From Agromyces sp. Soil535 (GTDB taxonomy: Bacteria; Actinomycetota; Actinomycetes; Actinomycetales; Microbacteriaceae): 64,000 nucleotides of DNA. The translations under genes and the position numbers were made by a program. The notes beneath the pieces are model-generated. The model was not told where the DNA came from, made no database searches, and worked only from the letters and a program-made list of their open reading frames with translations. Of this stretch, positions 21,101-29,098 are shown one piece after another. The stretch is from positions 1-64,000 of the forward strand of contig NZ_LMRW01000010.1 in assembly GCF_001428255.1 (NCBI RefSeq), given 5' to 3'. Numbering within the stretch: position 1 is the stretch's first letter; each line of letters begins with the position of its first letter.

Positions 21101-22417
21101 GTCCCGGAGGATAATCTCCACCAGCCCGGGCTCGAGCCGCAGGCCGGCCCGGCGAGCGGGCAGCTCGATGGCATCACGCAGCGCGATGGGCGACATAGGA
21201 CCGACGAGGTGGACGCCCTCCGCGACGAGGGGAGCGAGGACCGGGTGGCCGGCGCATTCGTCGAGGAAGTCCGAGCGCACGACCAGGACGACCGTGGTGC
21301 CGTTCGCTGCCGCATCGGCGATCGCCCGCGCGGCGGCATCGACATCGGCCTCGCCGGCGTGGAACACCTCCTCGAATTGGTCGACGATCACGACGTCGGC
21401 GCGACCCGCACCCCAGACGGCATCGCGGATGCGGACGTCGAGGTCGTGCTCGGGGGAGAGGATCGCGACCCGGTCGCCACGTCGCTGCAACGCGGGGACC
21501 ACACCGGCGCGCACGAGCGACGACTTGCCGCTGCCTGAGGCGCCCGAAATGGCGAGGAAGCCGGATCGGGCGAGACGGACGAGCGCGGCGGCGATGTCGG
21601 CATCCCGCCCGAAGAACTCGTCCTCGTCCTCCACGCCGAACGGCTGCAGCCCTTGGTATGGGCAATCGGCCCTGGGAGTCGCCGGCGCCTCTCCGAGGTC
21701 GAGCGAGTCATCGTGCCGCAGGATCCCGAGCTCGAGCTCCGACAGCTCCGCGCCGGGTTCCGCGCCGAGCTCATCGGCGAGGCGTTCGCGGGCTGCGCGG
21801 ATCGCCGCGAGCGCGTCGGCCTGGCGGCCGCTCCGGTAGAGCGCAGTGGCGAGGAGCACCCAGCGTCGTTCCCGCAGCGGCGTCTCCCGAACCAATCGCT
21901 CGGCGTCGGCGACGGATGCCGCGTGCTCGCCCAGCCGCAGGTGCCCATCGACCCGCGCCTCCTCGATCTCCATCCGTACCTCGTCGAGACGCTCCGACTC
22001 TACGAGCGCGGGGGGCCAGCTTGCGAGGTCAGCGTACGGGACGCCGCGCCAGAGCGCGAGGGCGCGCTCGGCTGCATCGACGGCGCGGGCCGGGTCGTCG
22101 TCGAGGTGCCGACGGGCGGATGCCGCGAGTCGTTCGAAGCGCTCCACGTCGACGGTGTCAGGGTCGATGCGCAGTGCGTACGAGCCGGGCGACGTCTCGA
22201 TCGCGTCGCGTCCGATCGCGGTCCGAACCCGGCCGATAGACGCCTGCAGTTGCTTCGGCCACGTCTCGGGCAGGTCGTCGCCCCAGAGAGCGTCCGCGAG
22301 CTCGTCGGTCGTCACGGGTCTGCCCGCGCGAAGCACCAGCGCCGAGAGCACTGTGCGCTCCCTCGGGCTGAGCGTCACCCCCTCGAGAGTGAGCGGGCCG
22401 AACACTGCCACGCTCAT
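18188..22417 (-). CDS. Membrane-anchored SARP/BTAD-STAND regulator with C-terminal beta-propeller (paralogue 1)
   Basis: About 1409 residues. Order: OmpR-type winged helix (1-95), bacterial transcriptional activation domain (about 95-235), STAND NTPase (about 251-560; CPYQGLQPF entry, Walker A GASGSGKSS at 292-300, Walker B VVIVDQFEE near 342-350), basic patch RRDRRQNRRLR, one membrane helix (about 657-680), then about 720 residues of WD40-like strands ending in ACRIAGRDLT and TCGF. The basic patch predicts cytoplasmic DNA-binding and ATPase parts and an outside propeller. Start at 22417: TTGACG, 17 bp, AACAAT, 7 nt, ATG, and it aligns with the paralogue start; 22426 is possible. Divergent from a small lipoprotein gene. 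The inducing signal is unknown. Confidence 0.88.
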   Translation of the reverse strand: MSVAVFGPLTLEGVTLSPRERTVLSALVLRAGRPVTTDELADALWGDDLPETWPKQLQASIGRVRTAIGRDAIETSPGSYALRIDPDTVDVERFERLAASARRHLDDDPARAVDAAERALALWRGVPYADLASWPPALVESERLDEVRMEIEEARVDGHLRLGEHAASVADAERLVRETPLRERRWVLLATALYRSGRQADALAAIRAARERLADELGAEPGAELSELELGILRHDDSLDLGEAPATPRADCPYQGLQPFGVEDEDEFFGRDADIAAALVRLARSGFLAISGASGSGKSSLVRAGVVPALQRRGDRVAILSPEHDLDVRIRDAVWGAGRADVVIVDQFEEVFHAGEADVDAAARAIADAAANGTTVVLVVRSDFLDECAGHPVLAPLVAEGVHLVGPMSPIALRDAIELPARRAGLRLEPGLVEIILRDAAGEAGALPHLSHALVETWLRREGGTLTVAGYEASGGISGAIAQSADRLYQSMDAGQRAVCRSLLLRLIALAPDGSPVRRRVSSKPLRADVARDEVLTMLTSSRLVSAGAESVEVSHESLATAWPRLQSWLEEDAESARILTAVAAAAEAWNAADRPEEDLYRGTRLQAALEWRDAEPHDLTDVETAFLDASAARATAEQKQLAARARRDRRQNRRLRVLLGVAAGLIVLLAGAGSVAVVSSQEANAQRDSATIEALVGTALALRTSERDVSALLAAEAYRRWPDDPRTRSGLMGVLQGAGGFLGNAFLASSGNAYGSLIPGTDRVVIVTTAGDAAIRDAATGDVLRELDLGFGPGPIGPRPLVEVSGDGRVAAVLWPVRTQLTGPTWYGTSPQSELVVFDLENGERLVGPTRLLAGTGALAANADGSIIAVADARDGAVTLVSTADERMSEIAGETPVALDRDSYAAALAFDDKDRLLVGRLDDRVDVIDAATGTISATMPVPASSAHVAMAVGPSGTVVASGDQHLIAFDPDEGRVRWSTDIARPFPAPCNWLAVSETMQHAYCGSLFGRISAFALAEGAPLPEEELGPLYGEVGTIDVSADGTRLTTISGSHPMISGWQLDGVGLGRRLIAPGQMVVGPYSYEGSSVVIAPQAVVSGSPQVWKGVAVQDTSSSEVTYRFDEPVSDVGWTRDRRLFARYAEEDLFRFVDAESGEQVGKSIWNVAQFWPSLDGERLDAVRVDGRIQGFDPRTGEPVGHSWRLDGWPAWISVAPRGDRMAVTHVNVETTRAPQDGTTNERLEIRLAIVATQDHRVLYDEPMLVSGQVLLDDGDLIGLEDNRMGRYETEPLARVGTVAGAAGGLASPSLSRDARTLLVMAADGSALLYDTPTGARIGEPLDTDSRTLGLAVLRSDGMEMAVSMPDGVMVWDIDPDHQFEHACRIAGRDLTDNEWRTYLGGLGEPQSTCGFD

Positions 22418-22447
22418 GCTCCGCATTGTTCGCCGTTCCGCGTCTCC

Positions 22448-22524
22448 CGTCAACGACACGCGCATACCGCGCATACCGACTGCATACCTTCCGCGGCCGG
22501 ATGCATACCTGGTCGGCGCAGCGT
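22448..22524. promoter_or_regulatory. Divergent promoter with SARP-type heptamer repeats (module 1)
   Basis: GCATACC occurs four times on the plus strand, starting at 22462, 22471, 22482 and 22503. The last three are in 11/21-bp phase with one degenerate position missing. The last heptamer ends at 22509, 9 bp before CAGCGT (22519-22524), itself 7 nt before the lipoprotein ATG. On the minus strand TTGACG (22448-22453) and AACAAT (22425-22430) serve the regulator. Heptamers at 11-bp steps ending about 8 bp before the -10 is the established layout of SARP-activated promoters. Confidence 0.75.
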
Positions 22525-22531
22525 GGATGGC

Positions 22532-22810
22532 ATGAACACCACAACCACACCCCTTCGCCTCACCGCCGCGGCGTCCGTCGTCGCACTGGCGGTGACCCTC
22601 GCCGGATGTGCGACCGCCGAGCAGGCGTCCGTCGTCGGCGAGTCCCGTGCCCACGTGGCATCCCAAGTCGTCGTGACGCCCGCGATGCATCGCACGCTGG
22701 TGCGCTCCGCCGCCGACCGCTACGTGAACGAGTTGCTCGTGCGCGCCCGGATGGCGACTGAATCAGCCGCAGCGGTCGACGACTACCCGAGTCAGTTGAA
22801 CGGACGCTGA
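22532..22810 (+). CDS. Small lipoprotein, divergent partner of regulator 1
   Basis: 92 residues. A lipoprotein signal peptide ends in TLAGC, with the lipidated Cys at 26. The mature part of about 66 residues is polar and helical (HRTLVRSAADRYVNELLVRARM) and matches no domain I know. The start MNTT and the pattern ADR, E, RA near the C-terminus recur in the second module's lipoprotein, so they are probably diverged paralogues. It is predicted to be membrane-anchored on the outer face, the same side as the regulator's propeller. Likely a direct target of the SARP regulator. Probably leaderless. A 12-bp hairpin follows. Confidence 0.72.
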   Translation: MNTTTTPLRLTAAASVVALAVTLAGCATAEQASVVGESRAHVASQVVVTPAMHRTLVRSAADRYVNELLVRARMATESAAAVDDYPSQLNGR

Positions 22811-22839
22811 CTCGGGCGCCATCGAGCATCCACCCATAC

Positions 22840-22870
22840 GAGCGGGCCGACCACTGTCGGCCCGCTCTTC
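22840..22870. terminator. Strong bidirectional terminator hairpin
   Basis: A perfect 12-bp stem, GAGCGGGCCGAC with GTCGGCCCGCTC around a CACT loop, followed by TTC. It lies between the convergent lipoprotein and MerB-like genes. Confidence 0.8.
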
Positions 22871-22899
22871 CGTGTCCGTTTCGCGGTGGTCTCGGCGTC

Positions 22900-23571
22900 T
22901 CAGGGGGCGTTCCCCCAGAACGAGCCGACGAGCCCGACGCTCGCGAAGTACTCCGCCGCCTCCTTCGGCTCCCGACGCCGGTAGGGCGTGCCGAGGCGAC
23001 CCGCATACCACTGCGACGCCAACCGCCACAGCGTGGCGAGGTCGAACACCGCACCGCGCTCGTTTCCGGTGTCCGCGAGCCACCGGTTCACGCACGTCTC
23101 GTCGCAGAAGATGCGCTGGTTCTCGCAGGCGTGCACGACGTCGTCCCAGACGTGGGCCATCGGCGTCAGGAAGTGGGCGACCTGCGTGCCGTCGGGCGGT
23201 CCGTCGCGCGTCACAGTCCATGAGTGGGGCGTGCCGCAGGCCGGGCACATGGTCGCGACGAGCGCCGACGGCTCGTCGGGGACGAGGTTGGGGATCGCGA
23301 ACGCGTCCCAAGCGCAGCCGCCCCACCAGAGGGTGCGGTCGCCCATCACCGAGAACGCGAAGTTGCGGGTCGCGAACGGGTGGGCGAGCACGATCTCGTG
23401 GTCGCCGTCGAACACGAGGTGGCGCTTCGTCGCGAGCTCTTCCATCGCCTCGTCGAGCTCGGATCGGGAGTACCCCGTCTCCTCGGCCAGTTCGATCGCA
23501 GACGGGAGCCGGCCGGTGGCGGCGAGGGCGGCGTAGATCGCGAGGCGCACGATCTCGTTGCGGTCGGTCAT
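22900..23571 (-). CDS. Alkylmercury lyase (MerB)-like protein
   Basis: 223 residues. The N-terminal winged-helix part (about 5-60) is followed by the MerB-type core. GGCAWDAF puts Cys86 and Asp89 in the same C-x-x-D spacing as the MerB catalytic pair Cys96/Asp99. Further cysteines at 109, 112, 149, 156 and 160 include a CPAC pair that could bind metal, plus candidates for the third catalytic Cys. MerB cleaves the carbon-mercury bond, but there is no merA, merR or merT nearby. This may be a divergent relative with another role, for example thiol or metal chemistry. A CAAACT box 6 nt before the ATG suggests a leaderless mRNA. Divergent from cutC. Confidence 0.65.
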   Translation of the reverse strand: MTDRNEIVRLAIYAALAATGRLPSAIELAEETGYSRSELDEAMEELATKRHLVFDGDHEIVLAHPFATRNFAFSVMGDRTLWWGGCAWDAFAIPNLVPDEPSALVATMCPACGTPHSWTVTRDGPPDGTQVAHFLTPMAHVWDDVVHACENQRIFCDETCVNRWLADTGNERGAVFDLATLWRLASQWYAGRLGTPYRRREPKEAAEYFASVGLVGSFWGNAP

Positions 23572-23641
23572 GACTCGAGTTTGCCCGTCTTGGTGCCGAA
23601 CGTGGAGCGATGGAACTCCACCGGCTCGATATGGTGACGGA

Positions 23642-24382
23642 GTGCCGAGTCCCCTCCCAGTCGAGATCGCCGTCCAGGATGCCGCAGGCGCGCGCGTCGC
23701 GCTCGAGGCCGGCGCCTCGCGCGTGGAGCTCTGCCAGGCCCTTGAGCTCGGCGGGCTGACCCCATCGGCGGGGCTGATCGAGGCGACGGTCCAGGCCGCG
23801 GCCGCGGCATCCGTTCGAGGATTCGTACACGTGCTCGTGCGCCCGCGCGGCGGCGGATTCTTCTACGACGACGACGAGCTCGACACGATCGTGCGCGACA
23901 TCCATTTCGCTCGCTCGCTCGGCGTCGACGGCGTCGTCGTGGGGGCGCTGACTGAGGCCGGCGAGCTCGACGTCGAGGCGATTGGCGTGTTCGTCGACGC
24001 AGCCGAGGGCCTCGACGTCACGGTGCATCGCGCGGTGGATGCCGCGGCCGACCCGCTCGCCGCCGTCGCCGCGCTCGCCGGAAGCCGGGTGCGGCGCGTC
24101 CTCACGTCAGGCGGCGCCGTCGATTGCCGCACCGGGATCGAGGTGATCGCCGCCATGGCGGCGGAGACGCGTGGCGCGCTCGAGATCATGGCCGGCGGCG
24201 GGGTGCGAATCGACGACATCAGCGCGCTCTGGGCAGCCGGGGTCGATGCGGTGCACCTGTCGGCGCGCGGCAGGTCCAGCCGGGGTGGCGCCAGCGGGTC
24301 TGGCGGAGGCGAGGTGGGCTTCGACGTGACGGATGCCGCGATCGTGCGCGCAGCGGTCACCGCCGCGCACGAAGCGACCTGA
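23642..24382 (+). CDS. CutC family copper homeostasis protein
   Basis: 246 residues from GTG 23642. TIM-barrel CutC signature: VEIAVQDAAGARVALEAGASRVELCQALELGGLTPS and, later, VHVLVRPRGGGFFY. The C-terminal half retains RRVLTSGG and MAGGGVRIDDI. The family has been linked to copper tolerance, but its biochemical reaction is still debated. TATGGT (23630-23635) lies 6 nt before the GTG, another leaderless layout. A loop near residue 220 (SSRGGASGSGGGEVG) is Gly-rich. It lies between the two STAND-regulator modules and converges on the second regulator. Confidence 0.88.
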   Translation: MPSPLPVEIAVQDAAGARVALEAGASRVELCQALELGGLTPSAGLIEATVQAAAAASVRGFVHVLVRPRGGGFFYDDDELDTIVRDIHFARSLGVDGVVVGALTEAGELDVEAIGVFVDAAEGLDVTVHRAVDAAADPLAAVAALAGSRVRRVLTSGGAVDCRTGIEVIAAMAAETRGALEIMAGGGVRIDDISALWAAGVDAVHLSARGRSSRGGASGSGGGEVGFDVTDAAIVRAAVTAAHEAT

Positions 24383-24431
24383 TGACGACCGGCGTAGCGC
24401 TGATTCCTGGAGTCCACCCGATCAGGCTCCG

Positions 24432-27400
24432 TTACCCCGAGAATCCGCAGGTCGACCGGTAGGGGCCGAGTGCGGAGAGATACGCGATCCACTCGTCACG
24501 CGTGAGGTCGCGACCGGCCATCCTGCAGGCCGCATCCGCATGCGATGACGGCCGCAGATCCCACAGTGCGATGCCGGCCGGGACGTTCACGGCGAGTTCT
24601 GTCCCATCGGCGCGAAGCACTCCCGAGTACACGCCCCCGAGGGGGTAATTCCACTCGCCGGACACGGTGATGGGACCACCGAGCTGCACGCCGCCGACGA
24701 GGTCGTAGAGGGTCACGGTGTTGTCCAGGGAGTACGTGCTGAGGATGCGGCCGTCGGCGCTCACGTTCACGGTGTCGAGGCCGCCGGGGGAGCCTGGAAG
24801 GGCGCCGATCCGATCGAACGTGCCGGCGTCGTAGCGGACGACGGATTGGTACCGGACCGTGCCGGCGACTTCGTTCCGTGCCGTCAGAGCCGTCAAGCCG
24901 ATTCCCACGAGTCCGGCCCGGATCCGCTCGCCGGACTCCGCATCGAAGAGGATCGAATCGGGCGTGTACTCCCTGTTCCAGCTCGTCACGAGCACGCGGC
25001 TGCCATCGGGACTCGTCGAGATGAGGACCGGATCGCCGCCGTCGGTCTGCATCGTCGGTTCGGTGCGGCGGCCGGTTGCCGGGTCGATGGTCCAGATCTC
25101 GCCGCCGGGCTGGCCGACGTACATCCGGTCGCCCGGGGCGTTCATCCAGACGCTCTCCACGTTCTCGGGAAGTGGATCACCCGAGTAGGTCTCACCGGTG
25201 CGGATGTCGAGGTAGCCCGTTCGGTGCGGCCCGACGCCGCCGAAGTCGCCGACCAGGGTTGACTCGCCCGCCCACATGACCCCGAACGAGGGGGTGGGAA
25301 CGCGCAGGAGCAGCTCATCCGTGCGTGTGTCGAGCACCGCGAACTCGCGGTAGTCCCCCCACCACTCCACGCCATCGGCGCGGCGGGCGACGACGAGGCT
25401 CGAGCCGGCCGGCGAATACCTATCACGGATCACCCAACCGGGCGCGAGGACCCGTGTGACGGCACCGGACCCGTCGAGCTTCCAGCGTGTGATCGCCCCG
25501 GTGCGGCCGACGACCACGAGCTCCTGACGGTCCTCCACGACCGACATCGTGCCGACGAACCCGAGCTGCGGGTCGAATGAGCGCTCGGTCGGCGCGCCGG
25601 TGTCGAGGCTCCGCTCATCGATGTGACCGAACAGGTCACCGCAATACACGGTCCGGAGTTCGAGGGATGCCGTCACCCACGGGCACGGATCGTTGGTCGT
25701 GGTCACCAACTGCTGCGACCAGTCGACCCGGCCCGCGGCGAGGTCGACGGAGGAGATCCACTGGTCGCCCGTGGTGATGACGCGCGTGTCGGAGACGACC
25801 GTCATGGAGACGTTCGTCGACTCCGCGGGCATGGGCACCGTGGCGACCACGGCAGCCGCGTCCGGGTCCACCACGTGCAACGGCCCCTCGACGGTGCCGT
25901 ACACGAGGAGTCCGCCGGGCGTGAAGCGCACCGCACCGGCCCGGTCCGTGCTCTCTTGCGCCTCGTGGACGGAGGTGCCGGTGACCTCCCGGATGAGGCC
26001 GGTGTTCGCATCGATGAGCCTCAGCATGCCGATCTCGTCGATCGCCGCGATCAGGTCGCCATCGTGGTTCATCGCGATGGAACTGAGCGGGAAGTCGAGC
26101 TCGATCGTCGGCCGTATCAGGGCGCCGGTCGAAAGGTCGGCGGTGGACAGCAGAATCGCCACCCGTGTATCGGTGTCATCGAAGATCGGCTCCGCATACG
26201 CGGCCCGGGCTCCATTCCCGCTGACCGCCGGACCGTATCGAGTGTCGAAGTCGCGTATAGCATTGGGCAGGTCGACGGTGTACAAGCGCGTACCGGAGTC
26301 GATGTCGTACACCGCGGCCCAGTCCGGGGTCATGGCGACCGCCCGCCGCGTTCCCGGGATGAGCGTGCCCGACATGTGTTCGACGCCTTCCAGATGCGTC
26401 GTCGCGAGGAGGCCGTGGGAACTCGTCATCGCGCCCATGAGCGCGGAGCGCGCGCGAGGGTCGTCGGGCCACCGTCGGTGGGCTTCCACCGCGAGCAGGG
26501 CCGCGACGTCCCGGTCCGTTCCCAGCAGCGATCGTGCCGTACTCGTGAGCGCCTCGATCTGGGCCGTCTCCCGCTGGTGCGCGGTCTCGTTCGACCCGGC
26601 CGCGACGAAGCCTCCGGCGGTGACCGCGACGGCGAACAGCGCGACGGCAGCGGTCAGCAGGACACGCAGTCGACGGTTCTGCCGGCGGTCGTGCTTGGCA
26701 CGGTGTTCGGTCTCCTCGACGGCGGCACGCTCCTGCGCAGCGGACGCCTCGAGGAAGGCGACCTCCGATTCAGTGAGTTCGGGGTCTGCGGCATCGCGCC
26801 ATGCGATGACGGCGTTGAGCCGCGCTCCTCGATACAGATCCTCGTCGGGGCGACCGTCCGCCTCCCAGGTGCTCGCCGCACTTGCGAGCGCACTCATCGC
26901 GCGCAGGCCCTCGGCGTCATCCTCCAGCCAGCCTCGAAGGCGTGGCCACGCGGTCGCGAGCGACTCGTGGGCGACGATGAGCGAGTCCTCCTCGGCGCTG
27001 ACCAAGCGGGCCCGCGCGAGACTCGTGAGCACCCGGTCATGTGCAGCGTCCTGCCGCATCGGTGTGATCGGGATGCGCCGGCGCATCGGCGCCCCGTCCG
27101 CACTGATCTCGACGAGTCGCAGGAACGTTGCGCGGCACGTCGCCCTCGCCTCGGGATCGAGCGAGAGGTAGAGCTGGTCGGCCGACTTGGCGATCGCGCC
27201 CGAGATCCCGCCGGAATCCTCGTACCCGGCGACCGTCAGCGTGGCACCCTCACGGCGTAGCCAGGTCTCCACGAGGGCGTGCGAGACGTGCGGGAGCACG
27301 CCGGGCGCGCCAGCGGCATCTCGCAGGATCAGCTCGACGAGCCCCGGCTCGAGGCGGAGTCCTGCGAGGCGGGCCGGCTCCTCGATGGCACTGCGGAGCC

Positions 27401-28643
27401 CGTCGGGACCGAGCGGCCCGACGAGGTGGACCCCCGCCGCGAAGAGCGGCCCGATGCTCGGCTCGGCTGCGCATGAGCTGAGGAAGTCAGCACGTACGGC
27501 GACGATCACTCGCTGTCCCTCCGCGACGGCGCCCGCGATCAGCGCTGAGAACTCCGCCACGTGCGCTTCAGGGAGGCCGGAGTGGAACAGTTCCTCGAAC
27601 TGGTCGATGACGACGACGTCGGCGTGGCCTCGACCGGACAAGGCGTCTCGGAGTCGTGCGATCGGCGTCGCCCCCGAGCCGAGGACGACCACGGTGTCAC
27701 CGCGAGCTCGGAGCGCGGGGACGAGACCGGCCAGCACGAGCGAGGATTTCCCGCACCCGGATGCCCCGGAGACGGCGAGGAACGGCGACCCGGCGAGCCG
27801 GGCGAGCGCGGCCTGGATGTCGGCGTCGCGTCCGAAGAACTCCTCGGCATCGTCGGTGCCGAACGGCTGCAGGCCCCGATAGGGGCAGTTCCCACTCGTG
27901 AGTTGCGGCTCCGGTGGGGTGACGAGGGAGGCATCCTGGTGCAGGATCGCCGACTCGAGCGCAACGAGTTCCGCTCCGGGTTCGATGCCGAGCTCGTCGG
28001 CCAGCCGCTCGCGTGCGCTCCGCAGTGTGGCGAGGGCCTCGGCTTGTCGTCCACTGCGGTAGAGCGCCGTGACGAGAATCGCCCACCGCCGTTCTCGAAG
28101 GGGGTCGGCCCTGACCAGGCGCTCCGCGTCCGGGACGACGGCCCGATGCTCGCCAGCCTCGAGCCGTGCCGCCTGCAGGTCCTCCTCCGCGGACGTCCTG
28201 ATCTCCTCGAGGCGTTCCGCCTCTGCGGTCGCGGCCGGCCATTCGCCGAGGTCCGAGTACGGCACTCCGCTCCAGAGCGAGGCCGCCCGCTCGAGCACGT
28301 CGATGGCACGCACGGGGTCGCCGTTCGCACGGTGGAGGCCGGCGCTCTCGATGAGCCGCTCATAGCGGACGGCATCGATCGAGTCGGGATCAACCCGGAG
28401 TCGGTAGCCCCCACGCGTCGTGGCGATGGACGTCGAGCCCAGCGCGCGGCGGATCCGGACGACGAAGGCCTGCACCTGTTTCGGCCAGGTGTTCGGCAGC
28501 TCGTCGCCCCACACCGCATCGGCCAACTCGGGCGGTGTGACGACGTTGCCGGCCCGGAGGACGAGGGCGGCGAGCAGGGAACGCTCTTTCGGACTGAGTC
28601 GCCCGCCGTCGATCGTGAGGTCACCGAGCACTCGGATCTCCAC
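24432..28643 (-). CDS. Membrane-anchored SARP/BTAD-STAND regulator with C-terminal beta-propeller (paralogue 2)
   Basis: 1403 residues with the same order as paralogue 1: winged helix (1-95), BTAD, CPYRGLQPF, Walker A GASGCGKSS, Walker B VVVIDQFEE, basic RRQNRRLR, one membrane helix, and a propeller half ending in ACRMAGRDLT and TCGF with conserved cysteines. The first 600 residues look closely similar between the two; the propeller halves differ strongly, so the sensors have probably diverged. The GTG start at 28643 is preceded by TTGACA (28673-28678), 17 bp, CACACT (28650-28655) and 6 nt, so the mRNA is probably leaderless. Divergent from the second small lipoprotein gene. Confidence 0.88.
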   Translation of the reverse strand: MEIRVLGDLTIDGGRLSPKERSLLAALVLRAGNVVTPPELADAVWGDELPNTWPKQVQAFVVRIRRALGSTSIATTRGGYRLRVDPDSIDAVRYERLIESAGLHRANGDPVRAIDVLERAASLWSGVPYSDLGEWPAATAEAERLEEIRTSAEEDLQAARLEAGEHRAVVPDAERLVRADPLRERRWAILVTALYRSGRQAEALATLRSARERLADELGIEPGAELVALESAILHQDASLVTPPEPQLTSGNCPYRGLQPFGTDDAEEFFGRDADIQAALARLAGSPFLAVSGASGCGKSSLVLAGLVPALRARGDTVVVLGSGATPIARLRDALSGRGHADVVVIDQFEELFHSGLPEAHVAEFSALIAGAVAEGQRVIVAVRADFLSSCAAEPSIGPLFAAGVHLVGPLGPDGLRSAIEEPARLAGLRLEPGLVELILRDAAGAPGVLPHVSHALVETWLRREGATLTVAGYEDSGGISGAIAKSADQLYLSLDPEARATCRATFLRLVEISADGAPMRRRIPITPMRQDAAHDRVLTSLARARLVSAEEDSLIVAHESLATAWPRLRGWLEDDAEGLRAMSALASAASTWEADGRPDEDLYRGARLNAVIAWRDAADPELTESEVAFLEASAAQERAAVEETEHRAKHDRRQNRRLRVLLTAAVALFAVAVTAGGFVAAGSNETAHQRETAQIEALTSTARSLLGTDRDVAALLAVEAHRRWPDDPRARSALMGAMTSSHGLLATTHLEGVEHMSGTLIPGTRRAVAMTPDWAAVYDIDSGTRLYTVDLPNAIRDFDTRYGPAVSGNGARAAYAEPIFDDTDTRVAILLSTADLSTGALIRPTIELDFPLSSIAMNHDGDLIAAIDEIGMLRLIDANTGLIREVTGTSVHEAQESTDRAGAVRFTPGGLLVYGTVEGPLHVVDPDAAAVVATVPMPAESTNVSMTVVSDTRVITTGDQWISSVDLAAGRVDWSQQLVTTTNDPCPWVTASLELRTVYCGDLFGHIDERSLDTGAPTERSFDPQLGFVGTMSVVEDRQELVVVGRTGAITRWKLDGSGAVTRVLAPGWVIRDRYSPAGSSLVVARRADGVEWWGDYREFAVLDTRTDELLLRVPTPSFGVMWAGESTLVGDFGGVGPHRTGYLDIRTGETYSGDPLPENVESVWMNAPGDRMYVGQPGGEIWTIDPATGRRTEPTMQTDGGDPVLISTSPDGSRVLVTSWNREYTPDSILFDAESGERIRAGLVGIGLTALTARNEVAGTVRYQSVVRYDAGTFDRIGALPGSPGGLDTVNVSADGRILSTYSLDNTVTLYDLVGGVQLGGPITVSGEWNYPLGGVYSGVLRADGTELAVNVPAGIALWDLRPSSHADAACRMAGRDLTRDEWIAYLSALGPYRSTCGFSG

Positions 28644-28649
28644 CCCTGC

Positions 28650-28750
28650 AGTGTGGGCGCGGCCATGGCGGTTGTCAACGAAAGGCGGAACGCGCCCATA
28701 CCCGTTCCATACCGATCCATCCGCGGGACCATACCCGCGAGAGCGAACCT
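28650..28750. promoter_or_regulatory. Divergent promoter with SARP-type heptamer repeats (module 2)
   Basis: CCATACC occurs at 28696, 28707 and 28729 on the plus strand, with a degenerate copy (CCATCCG) at 28717. The spacing is therefore 11 and 22 bp. The last copy ends at 28735, 9 bp before GAACCT (28745-28750), which is 6 nt before the lipoprotein ATG. The 9-bp gap is identical in module 1, and the core CATACC is shared. The regulator promoter (TTGACA and CACACT) is on the other strand. Confidence 0.75.
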
Positions 28751-28756
28751 GCCGTC

Positions 28757-29056
28757 ATGAACACCACACAGAACACCCAGAAGAAGCTCGTCGCGGCGGC
28801 GCTCGCCGCCGCTCTCGGCCTCGGGATGGTCGGATGCGCCGGCCTCCGAGACACACAGGAAGTCACCCATCGGCAGGCCGACCAGCGCGCAGAGCTCCGC
28901 GACGCTGAGGCGCGAGCGGATCGGCTCGCCAGCGAGATCGCTCACGAGGTCGAACGCGCCCAGCACCACGTGCAGGCCGGCAAGGCTCCTGCGGCGACAC
29001 AGCCACCGCTGAACACCTTCGATCAGGTCGAACGACGCCTCCGCCTCGGCCACTGA
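28757..29056 (+). CDS. Small lipoprotein, divergent partner of regulator 2
   Basis: 99 residues. Basic N-terminus (QKKL), hydrophobic core and a GMVGC lipobox with Cys27. The mature part is a highly charged helix (RQADQRAELRDAEARADRLASEIAHEVERAQHH) followed by a Pro-containing tail. It shares the MNTT start and the ADR, E, RA pattern with the first lipoprotein. Predicted to be membrane-anchored outside the cell. It lies behind the SARP-type heptamers and is the likely output of regulator 2. Function unknown. Confidence 0.72.
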   Translation: MNTTQNTQKKLVAAALAAALGLGMVGCAGLRDTQEVTHRQADQRAELRDAEARADRLASEIAHEVERAQHHVQAGKAPAATQPPLNTFDQVERRLRLGH

Positions 29057-29098
29057 ACCGACGTCGGCGCGGGCCATGGGACTGGATAGTCTGGTCGT

